Made by a program: the position numbers and the translations under genes. A stretch of 64,000 nucleotides of DNA from Oceanobacillus oncorhynchi (lineage in GTDB: Bacteria > Bacillota > Bacilli > Bacillales > Amphibacillaceae), in contig NZ_CDGG01000001.1 in assembly GCF_000821065.1 (NCBI RefSeq), positions 4,402,001-4,466,000 on the forward strand, written 5' to 3'. Under the pieces are notes generated by a model that had not been told where the DNA came from, made no database searches, and worked only from the letters and a program-made list of their open reading frames with translations. This document shows, piece after piece, positions 18,965 to 27,288 of this stretch. The first letter of the stretch is position 1. Every line of letters begins with the position of its first letter.

Positions 18965-20125
18965 ATGTTGAAGCATTTAATAAATAACAATGTAAAAAAT
19001 ATTGAAATATCGGGAATCCGTAAATTCTTTAATCTGGTTTCTGATGAAAAGGACGTCGTTTCTTTAACAATCGGACAGCCGGATTTCCATACTCCGGATA
19101 ATGTAAAAAATGCAGGAATTCAGGCGATTGAGAATAACTTCACAACGTACACACCGAATCAAGGAATCTGGGAGTTACGAAAAGCCATACATACCTATTA
19201 CAAGACAAATTATGAGCTGGCTTATCAGCCGGATTCGGAAATTATTGTTACTTCTGGTGCATCTGAGGCAATTGATATTACTTTCCGGACCATCCTTACA
19301 CCTGGGGATGAAGTGATTTTGCCAAGTCCTATTTATCCGGGCTATGAACCGCTGATTACGCTCGCTGGCGCCAAACCGGTTCATGTAGATACAACTAATA
19401 CCGGGTTTAAGTTTACTCCGGAAGCATTGGCAGATGTTATCAATGAAAATACCAAATGTATTGTTCTTCCTTCCCCTTCTAACCCGACTGGTGCAGCCTA
19501 TTCTAGAGAAGAATTAGAAGCTCTTGCCGGAGTGATTAAAGGGAAAGAAATATTTATTTTATCCGATGAAATCTACAGTGAGATTGTTTTTGATTTTGCC
19601 CACACATCGATTGCTTCGATTTCCGATTTAAAAAATCAAACCATCGTTATCAACGGTGTATCTAAATCACACTCCATGACAGGCTTTCGTATCGGATACA
19701 CCCTTGCTCCTGAATGGATATCAGAGCAAATGTTAAAGGTTCACCAATACAATGTATCTTGTGCTGCTTCCATCAGCCAATACGCTGCTTTAGAAGCAAT
19801 GACTACTTATCAGGAACACACGGCATATATAAAAGAAGTGTTTAAAAAACGAAGGGATTATGTGTATGAACGTTTGACAGGCATGGGATTGGAGGTTGAG
19901 CAGCCGCAGGGCGCATTTTATATTTTTCCAAAGCTGACATTAAATGATATGAGTTCATTTGATTTAGGGCTCTCCCTGGTCCGGAACGCCAGAGTCGCTC
20001 TTGTTCCAGGCAGCAGCTTCTCTAAAGACGGCGAAGGCTATATGCGTCTAAGCTATGCCTATCACGAGGACATTTTAAAAGAAGGATTGGATCGATTAGA
20101 AGCATACCTGTTAAATAAAAAGTAA
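18965..20125 (+). CDS. patA: PatA-type aminotransferase (N-acetyldiaminopimelate aminotransferase)
   Basis: 386 residues, class I/II PLP aminotransferase. The cofactor lysine is in GVSKSHSMTGFRIGY, and the substrate/PLP residues SNPTGA and LSDEIYS are present. B. subtilis PatA shares the opening pattern (KAREIEIS/GIRKF) and provides the amination step between DapH and DapL, both encoded 5-6 kb to the left. The ATG at 18965 is only 5 nt from AGGTG; GTG 18959 or TTG 18968 are alternative starts. It appears to be transcribed alone. Confidence 0.88.
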   Translation: MLKHLINNNVKNIEISGIRKFFNLVSDEKDVVSLTIGQPDFHTPDNVKNAGIQAIENNFTTYTPNQGIWELRKAIHTYYKTNYELAYQPDSEIIVTSGASEAIDITFRTILTPGDEVILPSPIYPGYEPLITLAGAKPVHVDTTNTGFKFTPEALADVINENTKCIVLPSPSNPTGAAYSREELEALAGVIKGKEIFILSDEIYSEIVFDFAHTSIASISDLKNQTIVINGVSKSHSMTGFRIGYTLAPEWISEQMLKVHQYNVSCAASISQYAALEAMTTYQEHTAYIKEVFKKRRDYVYERLTGMGLEVEQPQGAFYIFPKLTLNDMSSFDLGLSLVRNARVALVPGSSFSKDGEGYMRLSYAYHEDILKEGLDRLEAYLLNKK

Positions 20126-20173
20126 ATGGATATTATTTCTCTTCCGCAATATATTTTTCAATTGTTTCCACTG

Positions 20174-20203
20174 GCATGTTTGCGCAAAATCGCGTAAACA
20201 TGC
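20174..20203 (+). promoter_or_regulatory. Dyad upstream of the signal peptidase gene
   Basis: TGTTTGCGC and GCGTAAACA are inverted half-sites (8 of 9 positions) separated by AAAATC; the symmetry extends to GCATGTTT and AAACATGC. No T run follows, so a terminator is unlikely. It lies 11 nt before the AAAGGAG of the mini-ORF and could be an operator or an RNA hairpin. Confidence 0.5.
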
Positions 20204-20220
20204 TACGATAAAAGGAGACT

Positions 20221-20244
20221 ATGCACGTTTTGGAGATGAGTTAG
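20221..20244 (+). CDS. Seven-codon upstream ORF coupled to lepB
   Basis: ATG at 20221 reads MHVLEMS and stops at TAG 20242-20244, whose G is the first base of the lepB GTG. AAAGGAG lies only 3 nt before the ATG, close for efficient use. If translated it would deliver terminating ribosomes to the lepB start. Expression is inference only. Confidence 0.3.
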   Translation: MHVLEMS

Positions 20245-20768
20245 TGGAAAATACCGATCAAAAAAAAGAATGGGTAGGCTGGCTGAAGGCAATTATTATT
20301 ACGATAATGCTTGCTTTCTTTCTCAGGACATTTATTTTTGCCACTTCCATTGTAGAAGGAGAAAGCATGTATCCCACTCTTCAGGATGGAGAGCGTGTCA
20401 TTTTTAATAAAATTGTTTACACGATAGATGACCCTGGCAGGGGCGATGTGGTCATCATCCATCAGCCGCCAAAAAACTATGTAAAACGTATTATCGGGAT
20501 GCCCGGAGAAACGATAGAAATTGAAAACAGTCAATTATATATCGATGGTCAGGCCTATCAGCAGCATTTTTTAAGCGATGAAGTCATTGCACAAACTAAT
20601 AATTTTGGTCCGTTAGAAATTCCTGAAAATAATTATTTTGTCATGGGAGACAATCGACTGATTAGTAAAGACAGCCGCAATGGACTTGGGTTTATTCCAC
20701 GAGATGATATTATCGGCAAATCTGAATTAATTATTTATCCTTTCAACGAATTTGGCTGGATAGACTAA
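20244..20768 (+). CDS. lepB: Type I signal peptidase
   Basis: 174 residues from a GTG at 20244 with TGGAG eight nucleotides upstream; no other in-frame start fits. One N-terminal membrane anchor (residues 13-33) is followed by the catalytic Ser41 in SMYPT and the general base Lys81 in YVKRIIGMPGE; the family box GDNRLISKDSRNGLG is near the C-terminus. The length fits the Bacillus SipS/SipT group. It cleaves Sec signal peptides on the outer face of the membrane. A dyad and a mini-ORF lie directly upstream and a hairpin follows. Confidence 0.95.
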   Translation: MENTDQKKEWVGWLKAIIITIMLAFFLRTFIFATSIVEGESMYPTLQDGERVIFNKIVYTIDDPGRGDVVIIHQPPKNYVKRIIGMPGETIEIENSQLYIDGQAYQQHFLSDEVIAQTNNFGPLEIPENNYFVMGDNRLISKDSRNGLGFIPRDDIIGKSELIIYPFNEFGWID

Positions 20769-20827
20769 AAGCAGAACACTGGATTCTTATTTTCTTCAAG
20801 AAAATAGAAACAGCATTCTGCTTTTAT
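20767..20827. terminator. Long hairpin terminator after lepB
   Basis: AAAAGCAGAA pairs with TTCTGCTTTT; the enclosed loop contains a second hairpin, TATTTTCTT with AAGAAAATA. It can end lepB and also the small minus-strand ORF at 20841. Confidence 0.75.
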
Positions 20828-20840
20828 AATGGCGGAAAGA

Positions 20841-20921
20841 CTACTCTCTATCCATAACGCAATAACCAATATTCAAAACAAGAATCGCAAAACAAACCAC
20901 ACCGAAAAGCATTTCCATCAT
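20841..20921 (-). CDS. Putative 26-residue single-helix membrane peptide
   Basis: The ORF begins MMEMLFGVVCFAILVLNIGY and ends in DRE: one hydrophobic helix with a charged tail. On the minus strand GAAGGGAGTG precedes the ATG at 20921 by about 6 nt. The function is unknown. Small single-helix peptides are easily produced by chance in AT-rich DNA, so this call is tentative; the well-placed ribosome site and the terminator behind it are the only support. Confidence 0.4.
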   Translation of the reverse strand: MMEMLFGVVCFAILVLNIGYCVMDRE

Positions 20922-21176
20922 GAAGCACTCCCTTCGCCTATGTACAAAATATGATTACTCATTTCACTTATATAATTCCATTTTATCAATATCTCTACAT
21001 AAAATAAAGTAAAAAATGTAATTGCATGCTGTTTGCTGAGTAATTCCTGTATTCTTTATTACTTGCTGTATAAATCTCCTGTCTTTTATAAAGCCTGCTG
21101 AAACAATAACAGAGGAAGTATCAGAACGCTGCTGTTAAAAAACTAGGCAAACGTCTATACACATTTTATCTATCTG

Positions 21177-21193
21177 CATACAGTAATACTGTA
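21177..21193 (+). promoter_or_regulatory. Possible mother-cell sigma (E/K) -10 box and palindrome before yjcZ-type gene
   Basis: CATACAGTA fits the sigma-K -10 pattern CATAnnnTA and is close to sigma-E. It overlaps the perfect 15-nt palindrome TACAGTAATACTGTA (21179-21193). Transcription would start about 20 nt before the ATG. The alternative is a repressor operator. The rest of the gap from 20922 shows nothing else. Confidence 0.45.
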
Positions 21194-21212
21194 AGTTCAG
21201 GAGGTGAAAAGC

Positions 21213-21359
21213 ATGGGCTATGGATATGGTGGCGGCTATGGTGGCGGCTACGGTGGCGGCTATGGTGGCGGCTATGGTGGCGGCTACGGAAACGGCTTTG
21301 CGTTGATTGTTGTTCTTTTCATTTTACTAATCATCGTAGGAGCTGCATTTTACTGCTAA
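21213..21359 (+). CDS. YjcZ-family glycine-rich small membrane protein
   Basis: 48 residues: an N-terminal run of five to six GGGY units, then NGFALIVVLFILLIIVGAAFYC, a single hydrophobic helix ending in Cys. AGGAGGTG lies 6-8 nt before the ATG. This is the layout of the YjcZ family of sporulation-associated peptides common in Bacillaceae. The glycine block is an exact 12-nt DNA repeat with T/C changes, so its copy number may vary between strains. A terminator follows directly. Confidence 0.88.
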   Translation: MGYGYGGGYGGGYGGGYGGGYGGGYGNGFALIVVLFILLIIVGAAFYC

Positions 21360-21363
21360 ACAC

Positions 21364-21401
21364 AAAATGGCTTGTGCTAAAGGCACAGGCCATTTTATTT
21401 T
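21364..21401 (+). terminator. Terminator after the YjcZ-family gene
   Basis: AAAATGGC-TTGTGC and GCACAGGCCATTTT form a 13-14 bp stem with a 5-nt loop, followed by ATTTTA. The stop codon lies 4 nt before it. Confidence 0.85.
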
Positions 21402-21431
21402 ACATACTAACTATTCCTTTCTTAACGCCCT

Positions 21432-22796
21432 TTACCCAATAATCATTCTTTCCTTCGGGTAATTAAATTTCGCTGGATCCTTTTTACGACGGAATACTAA
21501 AAGGAATGTGAGAATACCGACTCGTCCAATAAACATTAATATCATCAATATTATTTTACTGAATGTGGTTAAGTCACCTGTAACCCCCAGGGATAACCCC
21601 ACTGTTCCGAAAGCAGAAGTAACTTCAAAAATAAGCGCATCTAATGAATACGGCTCTAAATAACTAAGGATAATAACAGAAGAAAATACAACCATTATTG
21701 CAAAAAAGGTTACAGTCACCGCTTTATTTAAATCTACCTCGTAGACCTCTCTGTGAAAAATTTTAACACTTCTTCCGCCGCGGATAAACGTAAATAGAAA
21801 AATCAAAACCAGCGCAAAGGTCGTTGTCCGGATTCCTCCCCCGGCACTGCTTGGAGATGCCCCGATAAACATCCATGCAGACATGAATAAATGGTTGGTA
21901 TCTGATAATAAAGTTAAGTCCATTGTCGCCAATCCCCCGCTTCTTGTGGTAACAGACTGAAACAACGCATAAAAAAAGGATTCATGCCAGACAACACCTT
22001 TAAAAAATCCATTTATATCAAACAGATAAATGCCGAACGCACCAACCAAAACCAAGCTAAAAAAAGTTACAGTTGTCAGCTTCGTAAACAAACTAAAATG
22101 AAATTGTTTTTTTAATTTTCTTTTATGCAAAAGATATTCCTTTATCTCTATGATGACCGGATAGCCGATAGCGCCAATGATAATAAGCACCATACTGATT
22201 ATTTGAACAAAATAATCAGATTGAAATGGAATCATGGATTGCCCCGTAATATCAAAACCACCATTTGTCACCGAACTGATAACCATGAAAAAACCTTGCA
22301 GGAATGCTTCTCCTACGGAATCATAATACCCCATAAAATAGATGCCTAATATAATGAAGAAAGCTGCTTCAACCGCCAGCAGCAAGAATATAATATTCTT
22401 GATTAGCTGTACCATGCCGTTAAAATGCGTTTGATTCTGGTCAGTCATAATCATGCTTCTTTCTTTAAAACCTATCCGTTTACCTAACACCACCCAGAGT
22501 ATCGTACCAATTGCCATAATCCCTACTGCTCCAATCTGCATCATCAGAGCTAAAAAAATAATTCCCGTGGTACTTAATGAATCCGCAATGGAAATAGTAC
22601 TTAATCCTGTTACACTAATCGCACTGACAGCCGTAAAAACAATATCAATAAAAGGAATATCAATACCGGGCTTATGCGAAACAGGTAAAGATAGCAATAT
22701 AGTCGATAGCGCTATCGCAGCCATATAATAAATCATTAGCATTTGAAATGGAGAACGCCGGGTGGGCGTCTCAAATTTTTTTCGTTCTTTATTCAT
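21432..22796 (-). CDS. Ktr/Trk potassium channel membrane subunit (KtrB/KtrD)
   Basis: 454 residues from the ATG at 22796, preceded by a modest AAGAAGGG site. Four repeated M1-P-M2 units carry the selectivity-filter glycines in SVTGLST, SVTNGGFD, TTRSGGLA and FGTVGLSL, the hallmark of K+ or Na+/K+ symport channels. The N-terminus RRSPFQMLMIYYMAAIALST and C-terminus RKKDPAKFNYP match KtrB/KtrD proteins of 445-450 residues. It needs an RCK partner, and KtrC at 7280 is the candidate in this window. I cannot tell KtrB from KtrD. Confidence 0.92.
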   Translation of the reverse strand: MNKERKKFETPTRRSPFQMLMIYYMAAIALSTILLSLPVSHKPGIDIPFIDIVFTAVSAISVTGLSTISIADSLSTTGIIFLALMMQIGAVGIMAIGTILWVVLGKRIGFKERSMIMTDQNQTHFNGMVQLIKNIIFLLLAVEAAFFIILGIYFMGYYDSVGEAFLQGFFMVISSVTNGGFDITGQSMIPFQSDYFVQIISMVLIIIGAIGYPVIIEIKEYLLHKRKLKKQFHFSLFTKLTTVTFFSLVLVGAFGIYLFDINGFFKGVVWHESFFYALFQSVTTRSGGLATMDLTLLSDTNHLFMSAWMFIGASPSSAGGGIRTTTFALVLIFLFTFIRGGRSVKIFHREVYEVDLNKAVTVTFFAIMVVFSSVIILSYLEPYSLDALIFEVTSAFGTVGLSLGVTGDLTTFSKIILMILMFIGRVGILTFLLVFRRKKDPAKFNYPKERMIIG

Positions 22797-22983
22797 TGTT
22801 TTTCCCTTCTTCTTATCATGTGAATACTGTTTGTACATGTTTAAACAGTACGCTGAAAAGGACCAGTCGCATCAGAGCACATCGTGTTGCGATGATTTCT
22901 GCGCTGCCCGCACGTCGCGGATCTTCTTGGGAGAGGCTCCTTTTCCTGACATATCATTTTTTATTGGATTTTGTGAACATCCT

Positions 22984-23385
22984 CTAATAGATTTCTTTAA
23001 ATTTTTGAATTAACTCTTCTCCCTCATATCCATCCTCTACCAGCGCAGTTAATAGCTGCTCCACATCTTTCTTTTGTTTATCAATAATTTTCCCCATCAG
23101 CATTACATTCATTTGTTGTCCGATTTCATGCATCTCAGTCATCTTTGTTATAAATGAAGCAGGTTCATTGCTCTCTTTTGTAATGGTTGCTTGCACCATC
23201 AGTTCCTCATGTTTTTTATCCTCAAAATAATTCCAGTAATTACGATTAATAAATCCTTCAATCAACCATGTATCATAATCATCTTCCCGATTAATAATGA
23301 GACCGTCAATCAGCTCCACTTCTGTTCCTTCTAATCCTTTATCATAATCTAAAACAACCAATTTACGCAGTTTAAATGTTTTCAC
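22984..23385 (-). CDS. YwpF-like family protein
   Basis: 133 residues from a GTG at 23385, chosen because GGAGGGG lies 8 nt upstream; the ATG at 23391 is only 2 nt from it. The opening KTFKLRKL and the block ELIDGLIINRED-TWLIE fit the YwpF family of Bacillus as I remember it. The protein is acidic, soluble and has no signal or membrane segment. The function is unknown. The preceding stretch 22840-22983 is gene-free and ends in a TGAACATCCTC motif like the ends of the dispersed element. Confidence 0.7.
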   Translation of the reverse strand: MKTFKLRKLVVLDYDKGLEGTEVELIDGLIINREDDYDTWLIEGFINRNYWNYFEDKKHEELMVQATITKESNEPASFITKMTEMHEIGQQMNVMLMGKIIDKQKKDVEQLLTALVEDGYEGEELIQKFKEIY

Positions 23386-23450
23386 ACACATCGCCCCTCC
23401 AGCATATGTAACTTTGGATTTTACTGTTCTCAGCCCATCAGCTACTGCTC

Positions 23451-23488
23451 ATGTTATTATAAAGATTTATATTGCCTTTATAATAACA
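23451..23488. promoter_or_regulatory. Perfect 14-bp inverted repeat between divergent genes
   Basis: ATGTTATTATAAAG at 23451-23464 and CTTTATAATAACAT at 23475-23488 are exact inverted copies separated by ATTTATATTG. Both flanking genes point away from it, so it is not a terminator for either. Each half contains TATAAT reading outward, so it could hold divergent -10 boxes, an operator, or both. Confidence 0.55.
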
Positions 23489-23633
23489 TAATTTCTTTAC
23501 ACCATTCATTGTAACAGAGCAAGTTTCTTGGAACCGATGTAAATCCCATGATACACTTGCTATCGAGTATTGTCTTCAAAATAAATCATTATAATAACTT
23601 ATGGAACAGTATCGATGAAGAGGAGGAACCCGT

Positions 23634-24368
23634 ATGAATCAAGTCATTGAAACATTAATGAATCATCGCTCTATTCGAAAATTTTCAGATAAACCCTTAA
23701 ACAACGTTCAAATAAGAACAATTGTAGAAAGTGCACAACGCGCCTCCACCTCCAGCAATGTGATGGCCTACAGTATCATCGGTGTATCAGACCAGGTTCT
23801 CAAGGAAAAACTCTATGCCATTTCGGGGCATAAGCATGTAAAGAAAAATGGTCATCTGCTTATATTTTGCGCGGATCTGCATCGTCTTGAACAACTGGAT
23901 GGAATCGAACATACCGAAAATCTGGAAAGCACCGAACAATTTATAGTAGGAACGATCGACGCCTCTTTAGCTGCTCAAAATGCTGTTGTTGCTGCTGAAT
24001 CATTGGGGCTGGGAATCTGTTTCTTAGGAAGCCTTCGTAATGATATCCAGGCCTTCAACGATGTTCTGGAATTACCGGATCATGTGGTTCCATTGTTCGG
24101 CCTGGCGATTGGCTACCCGGCAGAAATACCAGATATCAAACCACGTTTGCCGTTTCCGGCAATTTATCACGAAAATCAGTATATTCCTTTTGACAAACAA
24201 AAACACTTTATTCAGGAATACGATCAGACTATGAAAGATTATTATGAATCGCGAAATTCGAATAACAAACAGGAAACATGGACAGAACAAATGAGCCAAA
24301 AATATAAAAAACCAACACGCATGGATGTAGGACCTTTTGTAAAATCAAAAAACTTAAATAAACAATAA
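23634..24368 (+). CDS. nfrA: NfrA-type NAD(P)H flavin/nitro reductase
   Basis: 244-residue FMN-dependent oxidoreductase of the nitroreductase fold. It opens with VIETLMNHRSIRKFSDKPL (the RSIRKF FMN-phosphate motif), continues with STSSNVMAYS, AAESLGLGICFLG and FGLAIGYP, and ends with the Bacillus NfrA-type extension. It reduces flavins and nitroaromatics with NADPH. GAGGAGGA lies 7 nt before the ATG. TATAAT at 23590-23595 may be part of its promoter, without a convincing -35, as seen in Spx-dependent promoters. A strong terminator follows. Confidence 0.85.
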   Translation: MNQVIETLMNHRSIRKFSDKPLNNVQIRTIVESAQRASTSSNVMAYSIIGVSDQVLKEKLYAISGHKHVKKNGHLLIFCADLHRLEQLDGIEHTENLESTEQFIVGTIDASLAAQNAVVAAESLGLGICFLGSLRNDIQAFNDVLELPDHVVPLFGLAIGYPAEIPDIKPRLPFPAIYHENQYIPFDKQKHFIQEYDQTMKDYYESRNSNNKQETWTEQMSQKYKKPTRMDVGPFVKSKNLNKQ

Positions 24369-24415
24369 ATAAAATTTAACATTTGGATAAGCTTCCATCT
24401 GTTGCGATATATGTT

Positions 24416-24447
24416 AAAAACGACAGGTACCTTCTGTCGTTTTTTTA
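24416..24447 (+). terminator. Terminator after nfrA
   Basis: AAAAACGACAG and CTGTCGTTTTTTT form an 11-bp stem with a 7-nt loop and a T run. Confidence 0.9.
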
Positions 24448-24637
24448 TGTTTACGTTCATTATCCTTCCAACGTCAACACGATTCCTGTTATTTACTTTC
24501 CCTCCCGTCACCTGCTTTTACACGTCTTCATTGCTTTCTGCTTTCCTGTCCATATAGGTTTTGGAAATTGTTTACAAGCATAAAATATAATTATTTCATC
24601 AAAATAATAAGGCAAGATATGAAAAGGAGTGAGGAAG

Positions 24638-24841
24638 ATGACAGTAGGCACACAAGTTCAACAAACTGTAGCAGGTTTAAAAAGTGCTCAGGCGAGTCTG
24701 GAGCAATTTGCTCTTCAAACAGATAATAAACAAGCAAAACAGCTATATAAAAATGCAGCACAACAAACACAGGGTATTTTAGACCAATTAGAACCGAGGA
24801 TGCAACAAATTACGCAGGAAGAGCCACAATACAAACAGTAA
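24638..24841 (+). CDS. DUF1657 protein, first gene of the spoVA2-type operon
   Basis: 67 residues from the ATG at 24638, which has AAAAGGAG eight nucleotides upstream; the GTG three codons earlier is less likely. It is an all-helical soluble protein with the DUF1657 pattern TVGTQVQQT, SAQASLEQFALQTDN and EEPQYKQ. These proteins occur with SpoVAC-D-Eb operons in spore formers and are associated with spore heat-resistance operons. A near-duplicate is at 27289, and a related segment closes the DUF421 protein at 27505. Confidence 0.88.
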   Translation: MTVGTQVQQTVAGLKSAQASLEQFALQTDNKQAKQLYKNAAQQTQGILDQLEPRMQQITQEEPQYKQ

Positions 24842-24927
24842 TAAGATATGTCAGCAAATACAGGAAAACAGGGGGACTGTCTGGTCCTCCGCCCTACATA
24901 TTTCGTTACAGAACAGGATGTGAATAT

Positions 24928-25374
24928 ATGCGAAATAAAAAAATGGCCCTGCTGCTCCTCTTTATTCTTTTTTTAGTCGGCTGTAATCATCAGAACGAAT
25001 CTTCTTATTCAGAAAATCCAAATATAAAGCATTTATCCACCAATTCCTCTCAGGATCCCGCAACACAGGCAAAGGAATTGCTGATTAATAAAGATGATAT
25101 TACCGCTGTTCATGCAGTAAATACAGATGATACATTGCTCGTTACCATCGAAGTTCCACATCATGAGCGTTTTTCGCTGCAAGATAAAACGGAAGCCTAT
25201 CAAAAAGAACTCGAACAGGCCTTTCCTGATTTTACAATAGAATTATCGACGGATAAAAAGATCATCCTGGAAACAGCAAAGCTGGAAGAAAAAATGGATA
25301 ATCAAACATTAACAAAAGAAGAAATCAAGAAAAAAATGAAGGAAATCATCCATCTGTCCAAGGAACAGACTTGA
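24928..25374 (+). CDS. YhcN/YlaJ-like sporulation lipoprotein
   Basis: 148 residues. The N-terminus has a signal ending in the lipobox FLVGC, so it is lipid-anchored. The mature part has a YhcN/YlaJ-like region with NKDDITAVHAVNTDDTLLVTIEV, the pattern of a small alpha/beta BON-like fold, and a charged helical C-terminus. The gene lies between DUF1657 and spoVAC, its standard place in spoVA2-type operons, which suggests a spore inner-membrane location. An ATG four codons in is possible; the start used follows TGTGAATAT with only a weak ribosome site. Confidence 0.8.
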   Translation: MRNKKMALLLLFILFLVGCNHQNESSYSENPNIKHLSTNSSQDPATQAKELLINKDDITAVHAVNTDDTLLVTIEVPHHERFSLQDKTEAYQKELEQAFPDFTIELSTDKKIILETAKLEEKMDNQTLTKEEIKKKMKEIIHLSKEQT

Positions 25375-25434
25375 TATTTGATGACGAGCTATCTTCATTT
25401 CTTTCGTGTATTAACCTGAAAAGGAGTGCTTTCC

Positions 25435-25914
25435 ATGGGAGATAAAAAGAAACAAAAGCTACAGCCAAATCAACAGCGCTACCAGGCTTTTCAACAAAAG
25501 CGGGAAACCAAACGGCCTGTCTTTAAAAACTGCATCAAAGCTTTTCTTATAGGCGGATTTATCTGTTTCATCGGACAGCTCATCTCTACTTTCTATATTT
25601 ATCAATTTAATTTCACAGAGAAAACAGCTGGAAATCCGACGATTGCTACATTAATTTTTATTACAATGCTGTTAACCGGATTTGGGGTCTATGACCGTAT
25701 TGCACAGGTTGCCGGAGCGGGATCTGCAGTGCCGGTGACAGGGTTTGGTAATGCCGTTATTTCTTCAGCAATCGAATATCGTTCTGAAGGCTTTATTCTC
25801 GGCGTGGGCAGCAATATGCTTAAACTTGCCGGCCCGGTAATTGTTTATGGTGTTTTTTCTGCATTTGTCGTAGCCATTATTAAAACCATACTTACGCAAT
25901 GGGGGGGATTCTAA
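25435..25914 (+). CDS. spoVAC: Stage V sporulation protein AC
   Basis: 159 residues from the ATG at 25435 with AAAAGGAG eight nucleotides upstream. Four hydrophobic segments follow a basic N-terminus, with the family features GGFICFIGQL, TGFGVYDRIAQVAGAGSAVPVTGFGNA and a C-terminal helix. In B. subtilis SpoVAC is a mechanosensitive-like channel component for dipicolinic acid movement across the spore inner membrane. Its stop TAA overlaps the spoVAD start by one base. Confidence 0.95.
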   Translation: MGDKKKQKLQPNQQRYQAFQQKRETKRPVFKNCIKAFLIGGFICFIGQLISTFYIYQFNFTEKTAGNPTIATLIFITMLLTGFGVYDRIAQVAGAGSAVPVTGFGNAVISSAIEYRSEGFILGVGSNMLKLAGPVIVYGVFSAFVVAIIKTILTQWGGF

Positions 25915-26930
25915 TGCTGAAAGGACATCAATCCTGGATTTTTGAAAATCGGCCGGCTATTCTTTCTACAGGAACAATCGGCGGACCATTTGAAGCAAAG
26001 GGGAACATCCCCGAGGCATTCGATACGCTTCATGAGGATATGTGGCTCAATCAGGATTCCTGGGAAAAAGCCCAGCAAAAAATGCTGGAGGAAGCGATAC
26101 AGACTACATTAAAAAAAGCCCGCATCGAAAAAGAAAATATTGAATTTTTGATTGCCGGCGACTTAATCAATCAAATGACACCGACCAGCTTTGCAGCAAG
26201 TACAAGCAGCATTCCTTTTTTGGGAGCTTTCAGCGCTTGTGCTACCTCAATGGAAAGCCTGGCACTTGCAGCTTCTATTATAAATGCAAAGGGAGCAAAT
26301 TATATTCTTTGTGCTGCTTCCAGTCATAATGCAGCGACGGAAAAACAATTTCGCTATCCGACAGAATACGGCGGACAAAAACCTCCAACCTCCCAGTGGA
26401 CAGTTACCGGAGCCGGCTGTGCGCTTGTTGCTCAGAACGGAACAGGACCGGCTGTTACTTCGGCGACGATTGGAAAAGTAGCTGATATGGGGATGACAGA
26501 TCCATTTAATATGGGGGGCGCGATGGCTATCGCTGCTGCTGATACGATTGAAGCACATCTGCGGGACCTGCAGATAGATCCGTCTTATTATGATCTAATC
26601 ATCACTGGCGACCTGGGGCATGTCGGCAGAGAGGTTTCTTTTGATTTATTGCGTGACAGAAATATTCCGATTGAATCAGAAAAATATGTGGATTGCGGGA
26701 TTACAATTTACCGCGAAGACCAGCCAGTTCTTGCTGGAGGCAGTGGTGCAGCATGCTCTGCTATCGTGACATATGGCCATTATCTTCAAGAAGTCATCAA
26801 AGGGAATTTACAGCGAATTCTTGTGGTGGCAACCGGGTCTTTGCATTCAACCTTGAGCATTCAGCAGAAAGCTCCTATCCCATGTATTGCACATGCAGTG
26901 TCAATCGAAGCAAGAGGTGAACATCTATGA
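25914..26930 (+). CDS. spoVAD: Stage V sporulation protein AD
   Basis: 338 residues from the ATG at 25914 (overlapping the spoVAC stop; GGGGGGA lies just before). It has a thiolase-like fold with [36 protein letters not shown] and [13 protein letters not shown]. In B. subtilis SpoVAD binds dipicolinic acid and is soluble but membrane-associated. The Cys in SACATS sits where thiolases have the nucleophile. The stop overlaps spoVAEb by 4 nt (ATGA), indicating translational coupling. Confidence 0.95.
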   Translation: MLKGHQSWIFENRPAILSTGTIGGPFEAKGNIPEAFDTLHEDMWLNQDSWEKAQQKMLEEAIQTTLKKARIEKENIEFLIAGDLINQMTPTSFAASTSSIPFLGAFSACATSMESLALAASIINAKGANYILCAASSHNAATEKQFRYPTEYGGQKPPTSQWTVTGAGCALVAQNGTGPAVTSATIGKVADMGMTDPFNMGGAMAIAAADTIEAHLRDLQIDPSYYDLIITGDLGHVGREVSFDLLRDRNIPIESEKYVDCGITIYREDQPVLAGGSGAACSAIVTYGHYLQEVIKGNLQRILVVATGSLHSTLSIQQKAPIPCIAHAVSIEARGEHL

Positions 26931-27277
26931 TTTTTTTCTGGGCATTTGTAATAGGAGGACTTATCTGCGTTATCGGACAAATTATGTTTGATGTATTTAA
27001 GCTATCTCCTGCACATACATTATCTATTCTGGTTATTGCTGGAGCGATTTTGGATGGACTCGGCTGGTATGAACCGCTTATTGATTTTGCAGGAGCAGGC
27101 GCTACCGTTCCTATCACAAGCTTTGGGAACTCTTTAGTTCATGGAGCTATGCAGGAAGCGGATAAACACGGATTAATCGGTGTCGTAACTGGAATGTTTG
27201 AGGTTACAAGTGCTGGTATTTCAGCCGCCATTATATTCGGTGTCATCGGCGCCATGATATTCAAACCAAAAGGATAG
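26927..27277 (+). CDS. spoVAEb: Stage V sporulation protein AE (AEb type)
   Basis: 116 residues, four hydrophobic segments, a paralogue of SpoVAC. Shared marks are [44 protein letters not shown] and a final KPKG. It is a membrane component of the spore dipicolinic acid channel. It overlaps spoVAD by 4 nt, so spoVAC-D-Eb are translated as one coupled set. Confidence 0.94.
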   Translation: MIFFWAFVIGGLICVIGQIMFDVFKLSPAHTLSILVIAGAILDGLGWYEPLIDFAGAGATVPITSFGNSLVHGAMQEADKHGLIGVVTGMFEVTSAGISAAIIFGVIGAMIFKPKG

Positions 27278-27288
27278 GAAGATGTTTT

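Noticed and set aside
21213..21359. Microsatellite or CRISPR-like repeat
   Set aside because: The 12-nt repeats are in-frame codons of the glycine-rich protein.
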